A DNA stretch of 64,000 bases from Brucella tritici (GTDB taxonomy: Bacteria; Pseudomonadota; Alphaproteobacteria; Rhizobiales; Rhizobiaceae), in NCBI RefSeq assembly GCF_902825325.1, contig NZ_CADEAR010000004.1:62001-126000 (forward strand). Direction: 5' to 3'. Below are positions 44,295 through 52,704 of the stretch, piece after piece; the stretch's first letter is position 1, and the number at the start of each line of letters is the position of its first letter. The notes below the pieces were generated by a model that saw only the letters and a program-made list of their open reading frames with translations, was not told the origin of the DNA and did no database searches. Both the position numbers and the translations under genes were made by a program.

Positions 44295-44368
44295 GAGCGC
44301 AATGCGCTCTGGCTTAGTTGTTTTACGCATATCGGCACCGAACCGGGTTTCGTTTGCCGGACATGCTC
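44295..44368. repeat. Dispersed intergenic repeat, copy 3 (degenerate)
   Basis: The segment starts with GAGCGC/GCGCTC, continues with TTGTTTTACGCAT, then ACCGAACCGGGTTTCGTTTG and ends at ACATGCTC. It follows the order of elements of the copies at 35341 and 47440 but is diverged. Like the copy at 47440 it lies shortly before a gene's ribosome binding site. Confidence 0.5.
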
Positions 44369-44401
44369 AAGGCTTTGCTTTTGGCAAGGAGGTTGCCGCC
44401 G

Positions 44402-46402
44402 ATGAATTTCGCCCCGCCCGTATCAGATATGCTGCAACTCGCCAACTGCATTCGCGCTCTCTCGATCGATGCCGTCGATGCTGCCAATTCCGGCCATCCG
44501 GGAATGCCGCTCGGCATGGCTGACGCCGCAGCCGTTTTGTTCTCGAAGCACCTGAAATTCGATGCGTCGACGCCGAACTGGGCGGACCGTGACCGTTTCG
44601 TGCTCTCCAACGGCCATGGCTCGATGCTGCTTTACAGTGCGCTCTATCTGGCGGGCTACAAGGACGTGTCCATCGATGAGCTGAAGAACTTCCGCCAGTG
44701 GGGTTCGAAGACCGCCGGTCATCCGGAATATGGTCATACAGAAGGCGTTGAGCTGACCACCGGCCCGCTCGGTCAGGGTCTCGCCAGCTCGGTCGGCATG
44801 GCAATCGCCGAACGCGCGCTCGCCGGCCAGTTCGGCAAGGATATTGTCGATCACCGCACTTATGTGTTCTGCGGCGACGGCTGCCTCATGGAAGGCGTGG
44901 GACAGGAAGCGATCTCGCTTGCCGGTCACCTTCGCCTCGGCAAGCTGATCCTGCTCTATGATGATAACGGCATCACCATCGACGGCAGCACGGAAATTGC
45001 CTTCACCGACGATATTCCAGCCAAGTTCAAAGCTTGTGGCTGGAATGTTGAGAAGGTCGACGGTCACGATCATCATGCCATCGATGCGGCGCTGACGCGC
45101 GCCAAGGCTCAAGCCGACCGCCCGACGCTGATCGCGCTCAAGACTGTCATCGGCTATGGTTCGCCAAATCGCGCCGGTACGAGCGGCGTGCATGGCGCGC
45201 CGCTGGGTGCCGCTGAAAATGCCGCCACCAAGGCAGCGCTCGGCTGGACGGCGGAAGCTTTCGAAATTCCCGGCCCCTTGCTCAATGCCTGGCGTGAAGC
45301 CGGTGCGCGTGGCGTTTTGGAGCGTGAAGCGTGGCAAAAGCGCGTCGATGCGCTGCCTGCAACCGAACGCGCCGAATTCGACCGTCGTATTGCTGGCGTT
45401 CTGCCGGAAGGCTTTGCAGCGGTCGTCGGCGATGCCAAGCAACGTCTCCTCGACAAGCCGCAGAATGTTGCGACCCGCAAGGCAAGCCAGATCGCGCTTG
45501 AAAGCCTGACGGCAGCCCTGCCGGAAATGATCGGCGGCTCGGCTGACCTTACCCATTCGAACCTCACCCGCGTTCCTGCCGTCGACAGCGATTTCACGCC
45601 GGAAAACAGCGGTCGCTATGTCAGCTACGGCGTGCGTGAATTTGCGATGGGCGCAGCCATGAACGGTATCGCGGTCCATGGCGGCTTCATCCCTTACGGC
45701 GGCACCTTCATGGTGTTCTCCGATTACGCCCGCAACGCCATCCGCCTTTCGGCGCTGATGGGTGTGCGTGTCATCCATGTGCTGACGCATGACTCCATCG
45801 GTCTCGGCGAAGACGGTCCGACGCACCAGCCGGTCGAACATCTGGCCAGCTTGCGCGCCATGCCGAACCTTCACGTCTTCCGCCCGGCAGACACGATTGA
45901 GACGCTGGAATGCTGGGCTGTGGCGGTTTCCGATCCGCATACGCCTTCGGTGCTGGCCCTTTCGCGCCAGAACGTGCCGCAGTTGCGCACCGACAATGGC
46001 GAGAACCTCTCCGCGCGTGGCGCCTATGTACTGCGTGAAGCAAAAGGCGAACGCCAGATCACATTGCTTGCCACGGGCACGGAAGTGTCGCTCGCTGTGA
46101 AGGCTGCCGAAAAGCTTGCTGAAGAAGGCATCGCAACAGCGGTCGTCTCCATGCCGAGCTGGGATCTGTTCGAAAAGCAGAGCAAGGAATACCGCAAGGG
46201 CGTTCTGGGCGATGCGCCGCGCATCGCCGTCGAGGCCGCAGGCAAGTTCGGCTGGACGCGTTATGTCGACAGCGAAGACGATGTGATCGGCATGGATGGC
46301 TTCGGCGCTTCGGCACCTGCCGAGGTGCTCTATGAAAAATTCGGCATCACGGCCGAGGCGATTATCGCCCGCGCCAAATTCTTGCTGGAGCAGGGCAAAT
46401 GA
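44402..46402 (+). CDS. tkt: Transketolase
   Basis: This is a 666-residue thiamine-diphosphate transketolase, exchanging two-carbon units between ketoses and aldoses, including erythrose 4-phosphate plus xylulose 5-phosphate to fructose 6-phosphate and glyceraldehyde 3-phosphate. The N-terminal domain has [20 protein letters not shown] and the cofactor motif [13 protein letters not shown] near residue 158. The middle domain has [23 protein letters not shown] and [19 protein letters not shown]. The ATG at 44402 follows AAGGAGG; the longer frame from 44318 reads through the repeat. It overlaps fbp by four bases, and its neighbours suggest it consumes the erythrose 4-phosphate made from erythritol. 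Confidence 0.94.
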   Translation: MNFAPPVSDMLQLANCIRALSIDAVDAANSGHPGMPLGMADAAAVLFSKHLKFDASTPNWADRDRFVLSNGHGSMLLYSALYLAGYKDVSIDELKNFRQWGSKTAGHPEYGHTEGVELTTGPLGQGLASSVGMAIAERALAGQFGKDIVDHRTYVFCGDGCLMEGVGQEAISLAGHLRLGKLILLYDDNGITIDGSTEIAFTDDIPAKFKACGWNVEKVDGHDHHAIDAALTRAKAQADRPTLIALKTVIGYGSPNRAGTSGVHGAPLGAAENAATKAALGWTAEAFEIPGPLLNAWREAGARGVLEREAWQKRVDALPATERAEFDRRIAGVLPEGFAAVVGDAKQRLLDKPQNVATRKASQIALESLTAALPEMIGGSADLTHSNLTRVPAVDSDFTPENSGRYVSYGVREFAMGAAMNGIAVHGGFIPYGGTFMVFSDYARNAIRLSALMGVRVIHVLTHDSIGLGEDGPTHQPVEHLASLRAMPNLHVFRPADTIETLECWAVAVSDPHTPSVLALSRQNVPQLRTDNGENLSARGAYVLREAKGERQITLLATGTEVSLAVKAAEKLAEEGIATAVVSMPSWDLFEKQSKEYRKGVLGDAPRIAVEAAGKFGWTRYVDSEDDVIGMDGFGASAPAEVLYEKFGITAEAIIARAKFLLEQGK

Positions 46403-47421
46403 CGGTGGCTGGCAATTTTTCTCCGCTGGTTCTTGTTGGCGATAGCGATCGCGTGGAAGCCGAAGCTGTCGGCGCTTATCTCGACAACTGGGCTGGCAAG
46501 GACGCGCTGCGCCTTGCGACCGCCGATGCAATCAAGGCTATTCTGGCTGGCGCAGCGCGGCTTGCCGGTCGCATCGCACGCGGTTCGCTTCCTGGCGATC
46601 CGGGCAAGCTTGTCGGCGTCAATAGCGATCAGGACCAGCAGAAGTGCATCGATGTCGGTTCGCACAATCTGTTCGTTGAGCTGCTGATCGCGGGAGGTGC
46701 GGCCTCCATTCTTTCGGAGGAAGCGGATCTTCCCGTAGCAGGCAAGGCCGATGGGCTGATCGCTGTCGCCATCGATCCGCTCGATGGCTCGGGCAATGTG
46801 GGCCTAGGTGCCCCGCTTGGCACGATTTTCTCGATTTTCCCGGCAGATACGGCGGAGCCGTTTTTGCAGCCCGGCAACCGCCAGATTGCAGCCGGTTATG
46901 TTTCCTACGGCAATTCGGTCGATCTCGGCTTTTCGGTCGGCGAGGGCGTGATTTTCGCGACATTCGATCCGGCAAGCGGGATTTTCCATATCACGCGCCG
47001 CAATGTGACGCTGCCGGAACACACGTCCGATCTGGCGTTCAACGCATCCGTCCAGCGGCATTTGTCCGCTGGCATGCAAGCCTATGTCAACGATGCATTC
47101 CTTGGCAAGGATGGTCCGCGCGGGCGTAACTTCAACATGCGCTGGCTCGGTGCTGCGGTGGGCGACATGCACCGCATCATGCAGCGCGGCGGCCTGTTCT
47201 TCTATGTGAATGACAGCCGCCCCGGCTATGAGAAGGGCCGCTTGCGGCTCGTCTACGAAGCCAATCCCATTGCTTTCCTCGCCCGTGAGGCGGGTGGCAA
47301 GGCGACCGACGGTTCGAGATCCATTCTCGATATTGTCCCGCAAACCTATCACGAGCGCAGTGCGCTGGTGTTCGGCGTGGCCGAAGAGGTGGATATCCTC
47401 GGCGAATATTTCGCGAAATAA
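46399..47421 (+). CDS. fbp: Fructose-1,6-bisphosphatase, class I
   Basis: This 340-residue phosphatase converts fructose 1,6-bisphosphate to fructose 6-phosphate. It is the class I (Fbp/CbbF) type: the metal-site motif [24 protein letters not shown] is near residue 124 and the C-terminal [29 protein letters not shown] block is diagnostic. It is not the class II GlpX enzyme. It overlaps tkt by four bases. With fba downstream it gives a gluconeogenic or Calvin-type set that builds hexose phosphate from triose phosphate. Confidence 0.92.
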   Translation: MTVAGNFSPLVLVGDSDRVEAEAVGAYLDNWAGKDALRLATADAIKAILAGAARLAGRIARGSLPGDPGKLVGVNSDQDQQKCIDVGSHNLFVELLIAGGAASILSEEADLPVAGKADGLIAVAIDPLDGSGNVGLGAPLGTIFSIFPADTAEPFLQPGNRQIAAGYVSYGNSVDLGFSVGEGVIFATFDPASGIFHITRRNVTLPEHTSDLAFNASVQRHLSAGMQAYVNDAFLGKDGPRGRNFNMRWLGAAVGDMHRIMQRGGLFFYVNDSRPGYEKGRLRLVYEANPIAFLAREAGGKATDGSRSILDIVPQTYHERSALVFGVAEEVDILGEYFAK

Positions 47422-47439
47422 CCTGATCTGACATCGTCT

Positions 47440-47521
47440 GGAGCATTGGAAATGCTCCATCCATTTGTTTTTACGCGCATCTTGTTCCGAAAACCGTTTC
47501 ACACTTTTCGGGATGCGCTCT
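47440..47521. repeat. Dispersed intergenic repeat, copy 2
   Basis: This begins with a perfect hairpin GGAGCATT (47440-47447), GGA, AATGCTCC (47451-47458). It continues with CCATTTGTTTTTACGC and AAAACCGTTTCACACTTTTC and ends with GGGATGCGCTC. It shares its core with 35341-35442. It lies between fbp and the fba ribosome binding site. Confidence 0.72.
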
Positions 47522-47533
47522 AGGAGGCTAGAA

Positions 47534-48598
47534 ATGGCGCGCATTACGCTGCGGCAATTGCTCGATCACGCCGCTGAACAGGGTTACGGCGTCCCGGCAT
47601 TCAACATCAATAACATGGAACAGGCGCTTGCCATCATGGAAGCGGCGGATGCCGCCGATGCGCCGGTGATCCTGCAGGCTTCGCGCGGTGCGCGTTCCTA
47701 TGCAAACGACATCATGCTCCGTCACATGATGGATGCGGTAACGGAAATCTATCCGCATATTCCGGTCTGCGTGCATCTCGACCATGGCAACGAAGCCGCC
47801 ACCTGCATGACCGCCATCCAGGCGGGCTTCACCTCCGTCATGATGGACGGCTCGCTCAAGGCTGACGGCAAGACGCCTGCCGACTGGGACTACAATGTTT
47901 CCGTCACGCGTCAGGTCAGCGAGATGTCGCATCTTGGCGGCATCTCGGTGGAAGGGGAACTCGGCGTTCTGGGTTCGCTCGAAACCGGCATGGGCGATGC
48001 AGAAGACGGCCACGGCGCGGAAGGCGTACTGTCGCACGACCAGCTTCTGACCGATCCGGATGAAGCTGTGAAATTCGTGCGCGAAACCAAGGTCGATGCA
48101 CTGGCAATCGCCATGGGCACGTCGCATGGCGCCTACAAGTTCAGCCGCAAGCCGGACGGTTCCGTCCTCGCCATGAATGTGATCGAGGAAATCCATCGCA
48201 AGCTGCCGAACACGCATCTTGTCATGCATGGTTCGTCTTCTGTGCCGGAAGAGCTGCAGGAAATCATCAACAAGTATGGCGGCAAGATGAAGCCGACCTG
48301 GGGCGTTCCGGTTGAGGAAATCCAGCGTGGCATCAAGCATGGCGTGCGCAAGATCAACATCGACACGGACAACCGCATGGCGCTGACCGGCCAGATCCGC
48401 CGCGTCCTGCAGGAAGATCCGAGCGAGTTCGATCCGCGCAAATACCTGAAGCCTGCGATGGCCGCGATGACCAAGCTCTGCAAGGAGCGCTTCGAGCAGT
48501 TCGGCACTGCCGGTCATGCTGCCTCGATCCGTCCGATCCCGCTTTCCGAAATGGCAAAGCGCTATCGCGATGGTTCGCTGGATCCGAAGTTCAGCTAA
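47534..48598 (+). CDS. fba: Class II fructose-bisphosphate aldolase (CbbA type)
   Basis: This is a 354-residue zinc-dependent aldolase that joins dihydroxyacetone phosphate and glyceraldehyde 3-phosphate. Visible motifs are [19 protein letters not shown] near the N-terminus, the metal-site HLDHGNEA near residue 83, [22 protein letters not shown] with a further histidine, and [10 protein letters not shown]. Length and sequence fit the Calvin-cycle-type class II aldolases. The ATG at 47534 follows TAGGAGG; the longer frame from 47465 runs into the repeat. It converges with rpiB across a shared terminator. Confidence 0.94.
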   Translation: MARITLRQLLDHAAEQGYGVPAFNINNMEQALAIMEAADAADAPVILQASRGARSYANDIMLRHMMDAVTEIYPHIPVCVHLDHGNEAATCMTAIQAGFTSVMMDGSLKADGKTPADWDYNVSVTRQVSEMSHLGGISVEGELGVLGSLETGMGDAEDGHGAEGVLSHDQLLTDPDEAVKFVRETKVDALAIAMGTSHGAYKFSRKPDGSVLAMNVIEEIHRKLPNTHLVMHGSSSVPEELQEIINKYGGKMKPTWGVPVEEIQRGIKHGVRKINIDTDNRMALTGQIRRVLQEDPSEFDPRKYLKPAMAAMTKLCKERFEQFGTAGHAASIRPIPLSEMAKRYRDGSLDPKFS

Positions 48599-48620
48599 AT
48601 TCTGTCGATACGGCAAAAGA

Positions 48621-48650
48621 AAAGCGGAGGGGAAACCCTCCGCTTTTTTG
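48621..48650. terminator. Bidirectional terminator between fba and rpiB
   Basis: AAAGCGGAGGG (48621-48631), loop GAAA, CCCTCCGCTTT (48636-48646) and further T's. A-tracts on the other side make it work in both directions, ending fba and the ery operon. Confidence 0.92.
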
Positions 48651-48666
48651 TTTCATGCGTTGAAGA

Positions 48667-49122
48667 TCAACGTGCGTTGTATTTTGCGTCGACTTCGTTG
48701 ATCGCGTTGACATTGCCAGCCGAACGGCCATTTTCGTCAAAGGTCTCAGCGAGGAAGGCGTCGGCAATGGTCTTGGCCACTTCCGAGCCGATGACGCGGG
48801 CGCCCATGGTGATGATCTGGGCATTGTTGGAAAGCGCTGCGCGCTCTGCCGAATAGGTATCGTGCGTCAACGCGGCGCGGATGCCGGGAACTTTGTTGGC
48901 CGCGATGCATACACCGATGCCGGTGCCGCAAACGAGGATGGCGCGATCATAGGTGCCATCGAGCACCGCGGAAGCCACGCGGTCGGAGAGGTTGGCGTAG
49001 AATGCATCTGCGCCAGCGTCCGTGCGTGAGATTTCCGAAACCTCGAAGCGATCCTTGAGATGATCAGCGAGAACCTTGGCCAGACCTTCGCCGGCGCTGT
49101 CGCCTGCTACTGCTACTTTCAT
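48667..49122 (-). CDS. rpiB: RpiB-type sugar-phosphate isomerase (erythritol pathway, EryI)
   Basis: This is a 151-residue member of the RpiB/LacAB family. In Brucella the equivalent gene in this position acts on erythrulose 4-phosphate to give erythrose 4-phosphate. Family signatures are [14 protein letters not shown], the active-site [21 protein letters not shown] with its cysteine, [27 protein letters not shown] use the ATG at 49122; the longer frame overlaps tpiA2 and has no sense. It is the last gene of the ery operon, 11 bases after tpiA2. A plain ribose 5-phosphate role is possible but the context argues for the tetrose. Confidence 0.92.
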   Translation of the reverse strand: MKVAVAGDSAGEGLAKVLADHLKDRFEVSEISRTDAGADAFYANLSDRVASAVLDGTYDRAILVCGTGIGVCIAANKVPGIRAALTHDTYSAERAALSNNAQIITMGARVIGSEVAKTIADAFLAETFDENGRSAGNVNAINEVDAKYNAR

Positions 49123-49133
49123 GACGTTACTCC

Positions 49134-49910
49134 TTATTTGGATGCAATTTTGTTGGCGCATTTGGCCAGAATGTCGAGATAGCCTTCGACGTTCCATGCC
49201 GAGCGACCGATGAAAAGACCGTCGATATGCGGGCAGGCGATCAGCTCTTCGCAATTGCCCGGATTGACCGAGCCGCCATAAAGGCAAGGCAAGCGGCGAC
49301 CAAGCACGCTTTCTGCAACCGCAATGATTTCCGCCTGTCGCGCATCTGCATAGTCCGCCGATGCCGGGATGCCATTTTCGCCGATGGCCCAGACCGGTTC
49401 ATAGGCAAACAGGATTTCGGCCTGCTTCTGCGCATCGGAGAGCTTGGAAAGCGCACCGCGTACTTCTTCTTCAAGCACTTGCGCCGCGCGTCCGCTTTCA
49501 CGGTCTTCCAGTGTCTCACCGATGCAGATGAGCGGGATCAGACCGTAACGCACGGCGGCTTCCACTTTCAGGCCAATAGTTTCGTTGGTTTCGCCGAAAT
49601 GTTCGCGGCGCTCCGAGTGGCCGAGTTCGACAATATCGAGATTACAATCCTTGAGCATCAGCGGCGAAATCTCGCCGGTCCATGCACCCTGATCGGCCCA
49701 ATGCATGTTCTGCGCGCCCACCTTGACGGATGTGCCGGAGAGAATTTCCTTCACTTCGCGCACGGCGGTAAAGGGCGGTATGACGAAGCGCTGGATGTCC
49801 GACGACCGGCTCGCATCGGCAGTTTTCAGCGCTTCGGCGAAAACGCGGGCTTCAGCCAGCGTCTTGTTCATCTTCCAGCTCGTGCCAATCCAGAATTTGG
49901 TCATGCTCAA
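49134..49910 (-). CDS. tpiA2: Triose-phosphate isomerase paralogue TpiA2 (erythritol pathway, EryH)
   Basis: This 258-residue TIM barrel has all the triose-phosphate isomerase catalytic residues: lysine in WIGTSWKMN, histidine in [12 protein letters not shown], and glutamate in AYEPVWAIG, with the GGSVNPGN phosphate loop. In Brucella the paralogue at this place in the ery operon isomerises 3-tetrulose 4-phosphate to erythrulose 4-phosphate. The TTG at 49910 has AAGGA in good spacing, and the ATG two codons later is the alternative. The second amino acid region and length are normal. Confidence 0.92.
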   Translation of the reverse strand: MSMTKFWIGTSWKMNKTLAEARVFAEALKTADASRSSDIQRFVIPPFTAVREVKEILSGTSVKVGAQNMHWADQGAWTGEISPLMLKDCNLDIVELGHSERREHFGETNETIGLKVEAAVRYGLIPLICIGETLEDRESGRAAQVLEEEVRGALSKLSDAQKQAEILFAYEPVWAIGENGIPASADYADARQAEIIAVAESVLGRRLPCLYGGSVNPGNCEELIACPHIDGLFIGRSAWNVEGYLDILAKCANKIASK

Positions 49911-49926
49911 TTTTCGTCCTTTAGGT

Positions 49927-50715
49927 TTATGCGCAGTCGTCAGCGATGGTCAGTGCAATGCCAGCCTGTTCGAGATCGGCCAGTACAGTCGCGTCGGGGG
50001 AGGCATCGGTTATGATCGCGTCGAAATCGGAAAGATCAGCCATGACATGCAGTGCGGGGCGTCCGAACCGCTGGTGATTGACCAGAAGACAGGTGCGGGC
50101 GGCGGACGCCGTCATGGCGCGCTTTGTACGCACCACATTCTCATCCATGTGATAGACGAGCTTGCCATTGACTGCAGGCGAGGAAATGAAGGCGATATCG
50201 GCACTCAGATGTGACAGGGCGCTTTCTGTCAGAATGCCGAAAAACGCATTGAACTTGGCTGAATAGGTTCCACCGAGCGCGATGAGATTGATTCCGCTTT
50301 CACCCTTCAGCTCATCAATGATGACGGCGTTGTTGGTGATGACCGTCAGCGGGCGTTTTTCCAGAAGCAAACCGCCGAGAACTGCGGCCATGGAGCCGTC
50401 GTTGATCATCACCGTCATACCCGGCTCGACAAGTTGGAGCGCGGTACGGGCCATCTTCTGCTTCGCTTCGCCGTCCTGCCGTTCGCGGAAGCGGAAATCG
50501 CTTTCAAATTGTGTACCGGTATCGATCGTCGCTCCGCCGCGTACCTTGCGCAGCACGCCGGTATGTTCCAGCGAATCCAGATCGCGATGGATCGTCATTT
50601 TGGAAACGGCAAACCGATCCGCCAGATCGTCGAGATCGACGGCCTGATTTTCGATCAGAAGGTTTATTATCGCCTGTCTTCTGTCGTCGCGCTTCACGCT
50701 CTCGTCCGATCTCAT
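49927..50715 (-). CDS. DeoR-family regulator of the erythritol locus
   Basis: This is a 262-residue repressor-type protein with an N-terminal DeoR helix-turn-helix (LDDLADRFAVSKMTIHRDLDSLEHTGVLRKVRGGA) and a C-terminal sugar-phosphate-sensing domain (INDGSMAAVLGGLL and so on). It lies between eryD and tpiA2. Two tandem ATGTTAT motifs sit just upstream of it, next to the eryD stop, so it may begin a separate transcript with tpiA2 and rpiB. Its ligand is probably a tetrose phosphate of the pathway. Confidence 0.88.
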   Translation of the reverse strand: MRSDESVKRDDRRQAIINLLIENQAVDLDDLADRFAVSKMTIHRDLDSLEHTGVLRKVRGGATIDTGTQFESDFRFRERQDGEAKQKMARTALQLVEPGMTVMINDGSMAAVLGGLLLEKRPLTVITNNAVIIDELKGESGINLIALGGTYSAKFNAFFGILTESALSHLSADIAFISSPAVNGKLVYHMDENVVRTKRAMTASAARTCLLVNHQRFGRPALHVMADLSDFDAIITDASPDATVLADLEQAGIALTIADDCA

Positions 50716-50775
50716 TGGCGGAACATTTATCGCGTGAAGTTAGATCACAAAATCACAAAAAAATCTATTATAAAA

Positions 50776-50790
50776 ATGTTATTATGTTAT
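50776..50790. promoter_or_regulatory. Tandem ATGTTAT operator candidate upstream of deoR-tpiA2-rpiB
   Basis: ATGTTATTATGTTAT contains two ATGTTAT units eight bases apart. On the minus strand, the direction of the genes, this is ATAACATAATAACAT. It starts 60 bases before the DeoR start codon and overlaps the last codons of eryD. The same 8-bp-phased motif occurs upstream of tkt (44193-44205). Confidence 0.5.
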
Positions 50791-51737
50791 TTTCCGTTCG
50801 GCTGTTCAACGAGCGCTTTTGCCGTGCGCTCATCGGTGATGAGGCCGTAAAGACGACCGCTTTTCAGCACGGCGCGGATGGCTTCCACCTTGGAAATTCC
50901 ACCGGCAAGGCCCACAATTCGGCTCATATCCGCGTTTTCGACCGATGCAGCGATGGTGCGGGCGGTCAGCGCTGTTTCGAGGCGCTGGCCATTGGCGTCA
51001 AAGAAATGGCCGAGCATTTCGCCAACACCGCCGAGGCTGGCGATCTCTTCGACTTCAGCCAGTTCTATCATGCCGGATGTGACAAGCTGCGCCTGCGCAT
51101 CGACTGTGCCGATGCCGACGATCTTCAGTTCAGCTTGGCAACCCATGTCGAAAACGGTGGTGACACCGCGTTGTGCGAGCAGCACTTCGCGGTCTTCTGC
51201 CGTGTTGGCGAAGAAGGGCACCGGCATCACATAAGCGGGCATACCTGTCTTTTCGGCGATGCGGTGCATCACATCATGCGGGTTGGCGGCAAAATTGCGT
51301 GTCAGGCCGCCGAGCAGCGACACGAAACGCAGGTCGTTGGCTACCACGCGGGGCATATAGTTGACTGCGGCCGAAAGCGTGCGGCCATGGCCGATGCCGA
51401 TGACTTCATGGTCGCCATGCTCGATCTCGCGCCGCAGAAAATCCGCACCCGCATGACCAAGCGCCATGAGCGGCAGGCCCTCCTCGCCAATGTCAGGGGC
51501 AACTTCGCAATAATCGAGGCCGTACATATCGGCGAGGCGGTTTTCGAGGTCGATACATTCGGTTATGTCACCGTCGATACTGACCTTCACCGCACCGTCC
51601 GCGACGGCTTTGGCAATAAGGCGATGCGCTTTCACGGACGGCAGACCAAGGCGCTTCGCAACGGCTGACTGGGTCATGCCCGCCACGAAGTGAAGCCATG
51701 CAGCGCGCAGCGCCAGTGAATCGTCAGCATCTGCCAT
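50787..51737 (-). CDS. eryD: Erythritol operon regulator EryD (SorC family)
   Basis: This is a 316-residue regulator of the SorC/DeoR-like sugar-binding family, with a short N-terminal helix-turn-helix (GMTQSAVAKRLGLPSVKAHRLIAKAV) and a large sugar-binding domain (GIGHGRTLSAAVNYMP, SLLGGLTR, and a C-terminal VVGLAGG-like RIVGLAGGISKVEAI). In Brucella EryD represses the ery operon and is relieved by erythritol or a product. It lies 27 bases after eryC in the same direction. It is the best candidate to bind the ATAACAT motifs in the region. Confidence 0.93.
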   Translation of the reverse strand: MADADDSLALRAAWLHFVAGMTQSAVAKRLGLPSVKAHRLIAKAVADGAVKVSIDGDITECIDLENRLADMYGLDYCEVAPDIGEEGLPLMALGHAGADFLRREIEHGDHEVIGIGHGRTLSAAVNYMPRVVANDLRFVSLLGGLTRNFAANPHDVMHRIAEKTGMPAYVMPVPFFANTAEDREVLLAQRGVTTVFDMGCQAELKIVGIGTVDAQAQLVTSGMIELAEVEEIASLGGVGEMLGHFFDANGQRLETALTARTIAASVENADMSRIVGLAGGISKVEAIRAVLKSGRLYGLITDERTAKALVEQPNGK

Positions 51738-51764
51738 TGAAAGCGGTCCGGTTCCTTAAATTGT

Positions 51765-52697
51765 CTATATCTTCAAGTCCTTAGCGCCGGTGTCAATGTG
51801 CGGAGCCCAGAAAGCCACACTTTCCGCAATCTGCGGAATGACTTCACGGTCGTTCGGCTCGCGTTCCTTGAACGACAGCTCAAGGCAGATTTCATTGTCC
51901 ACCGCACCGCCTTCGGCAAAGGCTTTCAGAAGTGGTTCTGGCTGGATGCGTCCCTTGGCATTGAACGCGGCGGTGAACGGACGATGTCCGCCCTTGTCCA
52001 TCAGGCTCTGCTTGATGTGAATGATCGGTGAGACTTTCGGCACGGCGCGTGCCCAGGCGTAGGGATCGAAATCGTCCGGATTGGCGGAAGTCACATCGCC
52101 ATGGTCGATATCAGCCATCATCCACATCGGAATTGCCATGTCGGCAGCGGTGAGGCGGTCCTGAAGCTTCATGCATTCGGCAATCGTCTCGCCAAATTCA
52201 CGCCCGATGCTCATCGGCTCCCAGAAGACATAGTCGAGACCGGCACTGCTCGCATGTTCGGCGACTTCCGCCCAGCAATCGATCGCAATCTTGATAAGCT
52301 CTTCGCGGCGCGAAGCGTCATCGAAATCCTTGTAGGTGAAGATCGCAAACTGCGTGCCGACCGACTTGCCGCCAAGATCGCCGATAATGTCGGCAAAGGT
52401 CTTGAACCAGTCGATATAATAGCGGCGCACTTCTGCGTCCGGATGGCCGAAGTGATTGAGACGGCCATAGGGGCCGGTCATGCCGGAGGTGACACGAACG
52501 CCGGTGCGCTGCAGTGCCTTGTCCATGTCGCGCGTCAGGCGGCGAATGGTCGAAGCCTGCCAGCTTGGATTGATGAACTCGTGGGTGAGTTGGAGGTCAC
52601 GCAGGCGCAGGTCGCGCGCCACGGTTTCGATCAGGTCGTCCGGCTCTGCAAAGCGGTTGACCAGTGGATTGGTGTTCAGCGAAAGCGTCAGAGCCAT
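51765..52697 (-). CDS. eryC: Tetrulose-4-phosphate racemase/epimerase EryC
   Basis: This 310-residue TIM-barrel protein belongs to the sugar phosphate isomerase/epimerase (AP endonuclease 2-like) fold. It was once annotated as a dehydrogenase in Brucella, but is now understood there to convert L-3-tetrulose 4-phosphate to its D form. Metal-site-type residues are in FWEPMSIGREFGE, MMADIDHGDV, PIIHIKQS and CLELSFKEREP. It starts seven bases after eryB. Length and position match the Brucella gene. Confidence 0.92.
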   Translation of the reverse strand: MALTLSLNTNPLVNRFAEPDDLIETVARDLRLRDLQLTHEFINPSWQASTIRRLTRDMDKALQRTGVRVTSGMTGPYGRLNHFGHPDAEVRRYYIDWFKTFADIIGDLGGKSVGTQFAIFTYKDFDDASRREELIKIAIDCWAEVAEHASSAGLDYVFWEPMSIGREFGETIAECMKLQDRLTAADMAIPMWMMADIDHGDVTSANPDDFDPYAWARAVPKVSPIIHIKQSLMDKGGHRPFTAAFNAKGRIQPEPLLKAFAEGGAVDNEICLELSFKEREPNDREVIPQIAESVAFWAPHIDTGAKDLKI

Positions 52698-52704
52698 GGC
52701 TTCC

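Larger units (their letters stand above)
44025..44401. other. Intergenic region and leader upstream of tkt
   Basis: This 377-base gap contains the nnrS terminator (44054-44085), an AT-rich promoter-like stretch with ATAAC-type motifs (44193-44220), a long-armed hairpin (44248-44290), a degenerate dispersed repeat (44295-44368) and the tkt ribosome binding site (AAGGAGG, 44387-44393). No gene is supported in it. Confidence 0.6.

Noticed and set aside
44423-46531. 702-codon open frame antisense to tkt
   Set aside because: It lies opposite a fully conserved transketolase and its translation is low-complexity and rich in His, Arg and Ala without a fold.
46399-47421. GlpX (class II) fructose bisphosphatase
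   Set aside because: The metal-site and C-terminal blocks ([28 protein letters not shown]) are those of class I Fbp.
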